Shown: positions 24,618-34,243 of the stretch, one piece after another
Layout of the letters: every line of letters begins with the position of its first letter
How positions within the stretch are numbered: position 1 is the first letter of the stretch
The notes under the pieces: model-generated
Databases searched by the model: none
What the model saw: the letters and a program-made list of their open reading frames with translations, nothing else
What the model was told of the DNA's origin: nothing
Assembly (NCBI GenBank): GCA_028551475.1
Contig: CM052358.1
Span: forward strand, 8,787,938 to 8,851,937
Origin: Casuarina equisetifolia
Lineage: Eukaryota > Streptophyta > Magnoliopsida > Fagales > Casuarinaceae
DNA length: 64,000 bases
Reading direction: 5' to 3'
Position numbers and translations under genes: made by a program

Positions 24618-24737
24618 TGTTGGATATACAAATGATACTGAGAAAATTTTGCATTATTTTCAATATATTTGAAAATCATAATATTCAATTTATTGCTTGG
24701 TTATAGTTAGTATAGTTGCTTTCCTACGAGTCTCTCG
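24618..24737 (+). repeat. Truncated 3' LTR of the copia relic
   Basis: It begins TGTTGGATATAC straight after a polypurine-like tract. It aligns by eye with the start of the 5' LTR, including 'atttattgcttggttatag' against 'atttatttcttgattgtaat' and 'gttgctttcct' against 'attgctttcct'. Similarity stops near 24737, so the 3' end is lost and no target-site duplication can be checked. Confidence 0.6.
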
Positions 24738-26816
24738 TGCGATTTCTATCGTATTGCTTTATCCTATCATTCATGGACTGGCCCACGTCTAGGGTGAGGC
24801 CGTACGTCTAAGGTGAGGCCGTATGTCAAATAATGGTTGTCTTAAATCACGAATAGCTTAATTTGGAATTTTTTTAATAAGTTTACTGTCCTACTCTCTA
24901 ATAATTAATTTTAAGAAAAGAATTCAGAACTCTTTGTGACATCCAAATCCCACTATTCTTTCTTAAAATTCAAATCCACACCGAGGCATGAGCCAAGAAT
25001 CATGCTGTCGTGCCTAGTGTGCTTAATCTTTTCTAATTGACAGGATTACTTTTCTTCCTAATTACTTTTGGCGGCTGCATAATAGGAGGCAACCAAAAAA
25101 TGGCAGAGAATAGCAAAACGAGAAACCACAACATCATAATCTTTTCTCACTGTTTGTAGGGACTTTTCATGTAATAAATTTTCACTTTCTTCGTCGAGGA
25201 CCAATATGAGAAGTATTTAGGAAGGTGCTAAGATTAGGCAGGCCACAATTACCTGAGTTCTCTTCGGGCCTTCAGTGCAACTAGATTAATTTACTCCTCC
25301 ATGAGCAACGGTGGCTTATGGGACATTATAAGGTCAACAATGCAAAAATTAAAACTCATCATAATCTCTTATATCCCCACTATAATTAAGTACATAGCGT
25401 TGTTGGGTTAATGTTCCATAACATTTATTATAATCGGAGGCGGTAACTGTACATGATTAATGCATTGAGAGTAATATTTATTATTGACAACTTGGTAATT
25501 ATTTATTTAACCAAATTTGACAAATACAATTTAGAATTAATAAACTTCCATTTAACATAATTTCATCAAACATACTTACCCTAATTTGATTGAATTTTCC
25601 CACTACACACACGGTTGTTATGGCATTTTTGATATAATTATGATGGGTTTGGCTTCTAATAATTTGATCTTACAAGATTTCTGACGCCATGTTTCTTAGT
25701 TTATGAAATTGAATTTTCAATTGGTGCACAAAACTTGTCCTTCCTAAAAACTAACAATCTTACTTGTAAGTATATTTCTTAAATCTTAAAAAAAAAAAGA
25801 TTGAATTTTCTTAATAATAACGGACCATAAATTAAGAATTACAAAAGTCTCCACCCCAACCCCAATTAAAAAAAAAAAAAAGATTGGTCAGTTGAAACTC
25901 TACGTCTTAATAGTACCAGGCCCAACAAATAAGAATTAAGCTGACGCCAACTTGTGGTGCAGGCAATCTACAGTAGTTAAAAGTACTTTTTGGAAAAAAA
26001 GAAATGAAAAGAGAACTCCAATTTTCCTATTAGATTTGAAGAATAGTTTTTAAGTATAAAAAGGATGGGATGAGATTATCCCGAGATAATCCCCTTCCCA
26101 ATTACTCCCAAGTAAATAAAATTATTAGAAATGAAGTGGGAGAGAATTGGAAAGTAAAGTAAGGGACAGAATTTATCGGACCACGTGAAATAGCAGATGG
26201 AAAATTCCCACGTCATGGTGTCCGGCACGGCGATTTGATACGCAAACCGACCTTTCCTCGAGAGCATCTTTCATCTTTGTCTCTGTTTCTCCGCGGCATC
26301 TCCAATGATCAGTTAATCCCAGAAACCCAACAGGTAGCGTCCTCTGATCTAAATTTGTCTCACGCTTGGAAACACGCTTGCTTTGTTCAAACGTCTGCTT
26401 TAACTTTCTCGCTCACGAATTATGTTTTGCATGTAACGTCCCTTATTCCAATCCCCATTAATGTGTCATCTAGTTGTTCTCTTTGGGGTTTATTTTGCTT
26501 AATTTCTGTTCTGAGTGTGATTTCTTTTCAAAAATTTCTAACACTTGTAGGTAGTCTCTTGTCACCGAATCTCTGTTGTGGGATGAAATAGAGTTGGGTG
26601 TTCTTTGGGTTTTGGAGAAGTCTGTATTTTGAGGTTCCGAGGCTATGGTTGTGAAAATATGGGGTCTTAGTGTTGTGTGGTTAAAAGGTTCTGCAGTGGA
26701 AGAAGGTTGTCAACTGGGTTTTCTGATTAGATGACACTCAGGGAAGAAATGGGTAGTTTTTAAGTTTGGGAGGCTTTGCATTTTGGTTGTTTGTTTGTTT
26801 GAAAGGGCTTCGTGTG
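24738..26816. promoter_or_regulatory. Upstream region and 5' UTR of the SUVH1-like gene
   Basis: At 24786-24832 a phrase of about 22 bp ('acgtctagggtgaggccgt') occurs twice in tandem. A G-box-like CCACGTGA sits near 26180. A 5'-UTR donor is plausible at about 26334 ('acccaacag|gtagcg'), with a possible acceptor at 'ttctgattag' near 26730, but the intron is not proven. No upstream gene is seen. Confidence 0.35.
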
Positions 26817-28952
26817 ATGGAAGGAGCATCAGGTTACAACGCTGCACCTTCAACCTCTTTTGACAAGTCCAGAGTATTAGATGTGAAGCCTCTGCGTTCT
26901 CTGAAACCAGTGTTCTCAAGTTCACCTCAAGGTTCCCCTTTTGTCTGTGCCCCGCCCAATGGTCCTTTACCTCCTGGGTTTACGCCGTTTTACCCATTTT
27001 CTGTGCAACAAGGATCTCAAACCTCACCTGATCTCAACCATCCGAATCCTCCCCTGATGCGGACGCCAGTGGCTCAAATGCCTGCTCCCCTTCGGACATT
27101 TCAAAGCTCACAACCACCAGGATTCCCAGGAACATCCAATGGAGACCCTGGACTGTCAAGGGCAACATTCATTGACGTGGATGGGGAAGATGATAAATTA
27201 AGAAGTGAAGATGGTAGTTTCAGTGGTAAAAAACATTCAGGTTCTCAATTACATGGTTCGAGCTCATCTCAGAGGAAGACAAGGAAAGCTCAGCGCACTA
27301 AATCTTCCCTCTCCATTGTTTGCTCCAAAGATGCCAGTGCAAGTTTTGTTGTTGATATTAGTCCTTCCCAAAGGGATGATGGTACTAGGGAATTGGTTAA
27401 TCTTGTCATGATGAGATTTGACGCAATTCGTAGGAGGCTCAGCCAAATTGAAGAAGCGAAGGAGTCCAGCACTGTGAGTATCAGGCGTGCAGATTTAAAA
27501 GCTGGAAATATTTTGATGAGCAAAGGGATCCGGACAAACATGAGGAAAAGAATTGGAGCTGTGCCTGGGGTTGAGATTGGGGACATATTCTTTTTTCGTT
27601 TTGAATTGTGTATGGTGGGAATACATGCTCAGTCTATGGGTGGAATTGACTCAATGGTTGTCAAGGATGATTTGGAAGAAGTGCCAGTGGCCGTGAGCAT
27701 TGTTTCATCTGAAGGATACGATGATGATGTGGAGGATGGGGATGTTCTGATTTATAGTGGTCAGAGTGGGAATTTTGGCAAAAAGGACAAACAGAGATCT
27801 GATCAGAAGCTTCAAAGGGGTAATCTTGCTTTGGATAGAAGCTCTAAGCGGGGCAATGATGTAAGAGTCATTCGTGGTTTCAAAGACACTGTTAATCCAA
27901 TGTCAAAGGTATATGTTTATGATGGGCTTTACAGAATCCAGGATTCGTGGACAGAGAGTAAATCTGGTTGCAATATATTCAAGTACAAATTTGTGAGAAT
28001 GCCAGGGCAACCAGCTGCTGTTGCCAATTGGAAATCAGTTCAGAAGTGGAAGGAAGGCCTTTCTTCAAGGGTTGGACTTATTCTTCCAGACCTCACTTCA
28101 GGGGCTGAGAGTATACCTGTTTCACTTGTAAATGATGTTGATGAAGAGAAGGGTCCTGCTTATTTCACTTATTTTCCCAGTCTCAAGTATTCACAATCTT
28201 TCAACTTAGCTCAGCCTTCTTTTAGCTGCAATTGTCGTAATGCATGCCAACCTGGTGATACAAGCTGCTCCTGTATTAGGCAAAATGGAGGTGATTTTCC
28301 GTATACTAACAATGGGATCCTGGTGTGCAGAAAGCCTTTGATACATGAATGTGGTCGTGCATGTCCTTGCATTCCTAACTGCAAAAATCGACTGTTGCAG
28401 ACAGGTTTGAAAGTTCGCTTGGAAGTATTTAAAACAACAGATCGGGGTTGGGGGCTGCGGTCATGGGATCCTATTCGTTCTGGCACTTTTATATGTGAGT
28501 ATGCAGGTGAAATCATTGACAAAGTTAAGGTAAAGCTGGATGGGGAGGGACATGAAAATGATGAGTATGTTTTTGATACAACACGTGTTTATAATTCATT
28601 CAAGTGGAATTATGAACCTGGGTTGTTGGAGGAGGAGAGTTCTAATGATTCTGATGAGGGTTTCAAAATCCCATATCCCCTGATCATCAGTGCCAAAAAC
28701 ACTGGGAATGTTGCACGATTTATGAATCATAGCTGCTCACCCAATGTTTTCTGGCAACCAGTTTTATATGAACACAACAGTCAATCTCTTCTTCATATCG
28801 CCTTTTTTGCAATTAGACACATACCCCCTATGACAGAGTTGACTTTTGATTATGGGACTGCCCTTGCTAATGAGGTTGAGAGTGAGAGCACGACCAATAG
28901 GAAAACAAAATGCTTATGCCGATCATCAAACTGCCGTGGTTATTTTGGTTAG
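26817..28952 (+). CDS. SUVH1: SUVH1-like histone H3K9 methyltransferase (SRA-SET)
   Basis: An intronless frame of 711 aa starts at the ATG at 26817 (MEGASGYNAAP); sequence upstream in the same frame is not protein-like. The Pro-rich N-terminus with SRVLDVKPLRSLKPVF and PFVCAPPNGP is typical of the SUVH1/SUVH3 group. An SRA/YDG domain (about 245-398, from GAVPGVEIGD to the YDGLY and KFVRMPGQP motifs) binds methylated DNA in this family. A Cys-rich pre-SET follows (about 471-525), then SET (about 531-680) with NHSCSPN at 637-643 and ELTFDYG. The C-terminal post-SET is CLC...C. These Cys clusters bind zinc, and NHSC and the FDY Tyr form the SAM site and catalytic pocket. The product should be nuclear. 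In Arabidopsis, SUVH1 and SUVH3 promote expression of some methylated loci rather than only silencing. Key motifs are intact. SUVH3 is the main alternative name. Confidence 0.94.
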   Translation: MEGASGYNAAPSTSFDKSRVLDVKPLRSLKPVFSSSPQGSPFVCAPPNGPLPPGFTPFYPFSVQQGSQTSPDLNHPNPPLMRTPVAQMPAPLRTFQSSQPPGFPGTSNGDPGLSRATFIDVDGEDDKLRSEDGSFSGKKHSGSQLHGSSSSQRKTRKAQRTKSSLSIVCSKDASASFVVDISPSQRDDGTRELVNLVMMRFDAIRRRLSQIEEAKESSTVSIRRADLKAGNILMSKGIRTNMRKRIGAVPGVEIGDIFFFRFELCMVGIHAQSMGGIDSMVVKDDLEEVPVAVSIVSSEGYDDDVEDGDVLIYSGQSGNFGKKDKQRSDQKLQRGNLALDRSSKRGNDVRVIRGFKDTVNPMSKVYVYDGLYRIQDSWTESKSGCNIFKYKFVRMPGQPAAVANWKSVQKWKEGLSSRVGLILPDLTSGAESIPVSLVNDVDEEKGPAYFTYFPSLKYSQSFNLAQPSFSCNCRNACQPGDTSCSCIRQNGGDFPYTNNGILVCRKPLIHECGRACPCIPNCKNRLLQTGLKVRLEVFKTTDRGWGLRSWDPIRSGTFICEYAGEIIDKVKVKLDGEGHENDEYVFDTTRVYNSFKWNYEPGLLEEESSNDSDEGFKIPYPLIISAKNTGNVARFMNHSCSPNVFWQPVLYEHNSQSLLHIAFFAIRHIPPMTELTFDYGTALANEVESESTTNRKTKCLCRSSNCRGYFG

Positions 28953-31379
28953 TGTTTTGGGGTATGAATGCCTGCAGAAAAAGCGTGGTGCTGGCAGACA
29001 TGGTCCAGGCTATAAGGTTTGAATTCTTCGTCTTTATGTACATGCTATCTTGACTGTTAATGAATGTTTGAATTTGATCTAGTTACACGTTATCTATTTT
29101 AATTCCTTCTGTTTGTTTTTCTCCCTATATCAGAAACTGTTTTTATCTGATTCTAGAAGCATATGGGAGCAATAGGTAAGAAGGCAGCTCAACACTCCTT
29201 ATAATGCTGTTATATCAAAATCTAATGGGTCTCAGACCAAAAAGTCCCCATTTACAATAAAGAAATTTCTTTACACACTCCATCAGATGATGTTAGAAAA
29301 ATACTATAGCTATTATCTGGAAAAACAAACAACTGTTGATGTTTGATGATCAGACGTACTGAAATGTGATTCGGTGCTGTTTGATTCTACTTGAGGTGTT
29401 AGGAAAGCATTAGTCCTTTGTCCTGATCTATTTTCTGGGATAAGCTGTGCTGTGCTGAGGTATCTTCACAGCTTTTTCTCTGTCATTGTATCTTAATCCA
29501 TTGCAGGGACCACACTCCTATCCTCTTTTCTTCCCCTCCCCCAAGGAGAACTAACAGTTTCAGAGTTGGTTTTGAGTTGCGAGAAGGAAAACCTGGAAAT
29601 TGGTTCTTGTTATGGATTCAGTGATGTAATAAGGACATAGACATGGCACGCCCAATGATGGACTGGGCTTAGTTGGTTCAGTGTTTAGGTTCATGATTCA
29701 TGTTAAAGAGTTTATTTCAGTTACAAATGATTTGCAGCAACAGACACACACATACTGGTATAGGAATGTAGTCTGTAATGAATGTATGTATACATCAATG
29801 TACAAGCATATGAAACGACAATGAAAAGTCCCTATTTTCTTTTCCTCTTCTTTATGTTCTGCATATTCTCATTTCTTTGAACTTTTATCCGTCTTCCTTT
29901 TTTTAACCACGATGAACAGGCATGGTACTGTGAGATAGCTAGTTTTGGGAAGCCGAAGGTTAAATTAGCATGATTGGGATGCATCTATTCATTGCTTGTA
30001 TTGTTAGGGGAATCAATCACTCATGTTTGGAGAAAAAAGCTGCCGTAGAGGCTTAAGCATCTGTTTTCGAGTTTTTATTTCTGTGGATTTCTATGGACAG
30101 CAACATGTCTTCTTTTCTATCCTTTTTAGATTCAATCTGTAATCTAAAGAGGAGTATGGTATTGCCCATATATTTTAGATTTCTTTTCCTTTCAGATGAT
30201 TAGCATAGTTTTCAAAAACTCTTTTTTGTGGTAAAGTACCATTATTCTGTGAATTACCTTTTTGTGCAGCATCAACTTCATGGATGCCTGTGTTCTGTCC
30301 AGTGTAGAGAAGGAAGAGCCTTGAGCTTCTACGTAGTGCTATCGCCGACCATCCTAGTAGCTGTACTTTGATTTAGGGTGATTATATTTAGAGTAGTTGA
30401 TCTATCCTGGCAAGTCTGTAAGATTTTGTGTGCTTTATGATTTGGTCGATCGGTTTTTGCAATGCATGGGTGCTTATTTGGAGAAACATCTGAAGTGAAG
30501 GAGCTCTGTTGGAGCTTAGTGATCATGTCCTTGCTAATCATATGGATTCGGGTGCTGTAATTAAGAATGACAGATTACAATAGTGATGTAATTTGAGTTG
30601 AGATTCATGGCTTAATATTAGAATAGTTTTCCATAAGCTAAAAGTTAATGCTCCAGGTCTAGTGGGCGTCAAATATCTTCTACTTGCGCGCAGTCATCAG
30701 TCCTATTTTCCTGGCCTTCAATGCCGTGGAAACTTGATCCCTAAATCTATCGTTTTAAGATACCCCGGTTGTTGAGATGCTTCATTTTTACCATCTTGCT
30801 GCATTTCTTGCGGTTGGTAGATGCTCATCAACATTTACAATTTGAATCTATTGTAAAGCTTTACATTGTTGACCTCTCATGTTTCTCACTTTCACTTCCA
30901 CTTCCACTTCCACTTCCACTTCCACTTATTACAGTGAAGCAACGACAGCTGAAGCAGCGGTGAAGTTTAACACGAAGCTTGCTTGGTGTCCATTCCAGCC
31001 GATACTCATGTTTAAAGGCCCTGCATTTTGCCTTCTGCAACCCCAGGTTTATTTTGTTAGAATAGTTGCTGTAAATCATTACTCCTTCCCTTGTCGCCCC
31101 CCTCCATGACCAATGCTTCGCTTCAAAATTTGTGTGGATTGAGAAGTGAAGCTTTTTGTTTCTGCTAGTCTATGCATACAAGCAGAATGGTCTTCTCTGT
31201 AATCCTGTAAAACTTCTTTTGTAATATTTGCACCTGTAATATCATGTGTTACAACTTGTGACTAATCTTATTCTCTCCTTGTTGTTTAGCCTCTCTAGCA
31301 AACCTTGTCCATCATCTAGCAAACTCACAGAACGGATCGGAGATTGTACTTCCTTAACATGAATTGACTGTGGCTTCTT
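28953..31379. other. 3' flank of the SUVH1-like gene, no further gene
   Basis: The first part is probably 3' UTR, possibly with a spliced segment after 'ggctataag|gtttg' near 29017. Everything else is non-coding by eye. Short frames at 30769-31109 arise from a hexanucleotide repeat. Confidence 0.4.
30888..30926 (+). repeat. (CACTTC)n microsatellite
   Basis: About six copies of a hexanucleotide CACTTC in tandem, which produce spurious Ser/Thr or Pro/Leu-rich frames on both strands. Confidence 0.9.
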
Positions 31380-31644
31380 TCATCCAAAATAACAATTTAA
31401 GGTTGGATAAATGAAAATGGTTAATCTCTTCTGCAGCACCTCAAATCCATCTTCTACTTTCTCCCATGAGAGTAAGACTGTATGCGAGATTTTACGAAAA
31501 AAATGGCTTGCATAGTGCGAAACTTTTGTATTCGAATTAATTAAATAAGGTATTAAATAGTTTGATAATACCGGCCATTATGATACTCTAACAGTCCGTG
31601 TAAAGCAAGAGCCTCCCGACGGTTCGGAAATCGGACAAGAGGCA
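31380..31644 (+). repeat. Upstream part of the PWWP segmental duplication, copy 1
   Basis: 'tcatccaaaataacaattta' and 'ggttggataaatgaaaatgg', followed by matching sequence up to the start codon, recur at about 33808-34243. The duplication therefore included the promoter region. Confidence 0.65.
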
Positions 31645-32564
31645 ATGCAGACAGGCGACGTGGTCTGGGCGAGGGTTGTGTTCCCTCACACGTGGTGGCC
31701 CGGTCTGGTCACCCGCATCGACGCCCTCGGCGTCACCGTCTCCTTCTTCGACGTCCACCCTTCCCGCTGCTTCCTTAGCTCGGAGCTCCGATCCTTCAAC
31801 ACTGGTTTCCCATCTCCGACGACGCTTCGCAACATCAACAATGACGATAATGGCGATAATGACGATGAGCTCTTCTTTCGTGCGTTGAAGGTGTTCGGTC
31901 TGAGGACCATTCGGAGCCTAACGTGTCCTTGCCAGCGGAGGAGTGTAAGTGGTTCGTTGGATTTGAGGAGAGCGAAATCGTTTGGGGGCGGTTGGGGTGT
32001 TGGAGTTTGTGCTCAGGATGGGCATGTCGCCGTGGGTCGAGAAGGCGGACTTCGTGGAAGCGATGGGAGCGGTTGCACAGGTTCAGGCATTTCGTGGTTA
32101 TAGGTCGGCAAGGCAGAGATTAATAATCAAGGGGCAGAAGCAAATAAGAGGTAGTGAGCCCCTGTTTTACGCTTTAGTGTAATGAATTGCCTAACAAACA
32201 ATGCTTATGATAATGATTTGTATCTTAGTTTTTTAAATGGGTTTTGACGTAACACATTGATGAAATTCTGGAAGCTGATCGAGTCTCATCCGGTGGCTTA
32301 GAAGAAACCAAGTCGCCGACCGTGGCGGCGCCGACCGAAACAGAGTATAGAAACGATGAAATGCCAGAAGCTCATGGAGTCTCATCTGGTGGCTTAGAAG
32401 AAACCCAGTTGCCGACCGTGGCCGTGTCGACGGAAACAGAGCATGCAGACGATGAAATGCCGGAAGCTGATGTAGCCTCATCTGGTGACTTGGAAGAAAC
32501 CCAGTTGCCGATTGTAGTCATGCCGACCAAGCTTCACAAAAAAGCTAACCCCGCTCTACGTTGA
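31645..32564 (+). pseudogene. Frameshifted PWWP paralogue with 96-bp coding repeats
   Basis: The start MQTGDVVWARVVFPHTWWPG and the following PWWP domain match the intact paralogue at 34244 almost residue for residue. Compared with that copy, the first exon (31645-32150) has three extra codons in an Asp/Asn run and one extra G in a G-run near 31983-31988. The extra G shifts the frame; the lost frame continues at 31982-32182 (FVLRMGMSPWVEK). Similarity to the paralogue's intron stops near 32255. There the expected second exon is replaced by a frame of three 32-codon repeats (32259-32354, 32355-32450, 32451-32536) ending at TGA 32564. Each repeat has EMPEA, SSGGLEETQLP and a TETE run. A stop at 32250 lies just upstream. 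This is a rearranged pseudogene, unless splicing rescues it; acceptor 'ggaag' at 32274 would have the right phase apart from the extra G. Confidence 0.7.
32259..32536 (+). repeat. Three tandem 96-bp repeats in an open frame
   Basis: The units start at 32259, 32355 and 32451, each with 'gatgaaat(g/t)c(c/t)(a/g)gaagct'. They keep one frame and the acidic product pattern DEMPEA...SSGGLEET. Differences between units are few, so they are fairly recent or under selection. Confidence 0.88.
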
Positions 32565-33807
32565 AGAAGCATCTGCCCTGACCAGTAAAAAGCCAGGAAA
32601 ATTCCAGCTCAGCTTTGACCGTAATATCCGTCTGCCACATCGGCATTTCTTTTGTATAAATATGTAAGAAAGCTAACTTAAGTAAACTAATCACTTCATG
32701 TTTTCTCACATCTATCTCAATCCTTTTTTTCTTTTTTCTTTTTTTTTTTTGTTTATTAGTCAGTTATAGTTTTTCATTTTAATATCAGTTTAAGAACATG
32801 TATAGGCACGAGAGAAAATAATCAGTTTTAGTTTGTATAATCACGAGACAAAGCAATTAAAAACTTGTCAGGAAACTCTTCGTTTTTGTATAATCACGAT
32901 ACAAAGTAATAATAACTTGTCTGTAATTATGACTATTTTAAAAATTGACAACTATAATCATGACTTTTATTGTTTATTCGAGGTGATATATAGGCGTCGT
33001 TCGATAAAGTCTGTCCCAAATTCGAAGCACAGGTGACCCATATTACGCTCTCTCATTCCTCCTTCCATCTCACCTGCCTCGGAACATGCCGGCTGGACGA
33101 CAGTGATAATAAATAAATAAATAAATGAGTGCTTTGCTCTAAAATGAAACGTGGGTTAGTGTCATAGACTTAGATTTCATTTTCGAAAATTAACCTTAAT
33201 TAAGAAAAATAGTTAATTTTCTTATATTATATTATCTCCCACCCAAATTTATATTACCCTCAACATAAGTGCAATCTTTTGCCAATCTCACTTTTACGAA
33301 TTGACCCACTACCTATTTCAAGCTAAAGGATAATAATAGCAAGTATAAGTCCATTGTCTATTTCAAGTTAAGAGATAATAATCACAAGTCTATCGGATGG
33401 AATTATAGTTTAACTTTGATATTAGACTTGGGTTTCATCTTAAAAAAATTAACCTTAATTAGAATGAATAGTTAGATTTTTTATATAACTATATTATTTC
33501 ATTTGTCTTTTTAATATATGAGAATAAAATTCATTACAATAGTGCTTCTAAGTGAATTTAAACTTACTTATGGTGGGCTTTCTTAAAAGGTTAAAAGTAA
33601 TATTACAAGTTGAGAAATTTCATTAAGAATCAGGAATTGATTTTTTAGAGACATTCAATCCTCTAAAATGCCCCACAACAATAAGAATATTAAAAATGCC
33701 TTTTTATATGATCCTTAATTAAAACTAAAATCTATGGAACAACTATCAAGCTTTTATGGTACAAGATATCTCACTTATGTCTTCCATGGCATTCACTAGA
33801 AATAGCA
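32565..33807. other. Spacer between PWWP copies, with a direct repeat
   Basis: A phrase starting 'acttagatttcattttcgaa', with 'aattaaccttaattaa', at about 33170 recurs in altered form at about 33425, offset about 255 bp. An (AATA)n run lies at 33108-33126. No gene is seen. Confidence 0.45.
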
Positions 33808-34243
33808 GTTCATCCAAAATAACAATTCAAGGTTGAATAAATGAGTTTCCTAAACATTTAGCAAAGGAAAATGGTAAATCTCCTCTGCACCACCTAAAAA
33901 CTATGGTCTAGTTTCTCACATGTGAGTGAATAAGACCACGAGCAAGATATCTATTATGAGCAAATTGTGAGTATTAGTATTTCACTTGAATTTTTTTTCC
34001 TTTTTAAGCCCCGCACTTGGCTGAAAAAGATCTACGGCAATTTTCTGCGGTAATTGGTAGTGATTTGCATAATGCGAGACTTTTTGCGTTCAAATTAATT
34101 AAAAAAGCTATGAAATTGTTTGATAATACTAACCATTACGTGGACTCATTTTGGAGGGAAAGGTTAAATTCAATAAATTTAGATATTCGGACAGTCCGCG
34201 TAGAGCAAGAGCCTCCGATGGTTGGGAAATCGGAGAAGAGGCA

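Larger units (their letters stand above)
8144..24737 (+). mobile_element. Decayed, inflated Ty1/copia LTR retrotransposon
   Basis: The order LTR (8144), primer-binding site (8426), integrase relic (9790), RNase H relic (24431), purine-rich tract (near 24609-24617) and truncated 3' LTR (24618) is that of a copia element read left to right. The integrase relic lies about 1.4 kb from the primer-binding site, a normal spacing. The distance from integrase to RNase H is about 14.5 kb instead of roughly 2 kb. The excess is the satellite block and other AT-rich DNA. No intact gag, protease or reverse transcriptase frame remains. An alternative is two unrelated copia fragments that happen to flank the array; the LTR similarity argues against this but is weak. 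Confidence 0.55.

Noticed and set aside
30769..31109. Overlapping frames on both strands with Ser/Thr/Pro/Leu runs
   Set aside because: They are produced by the (CACTTC)n microsatellite.
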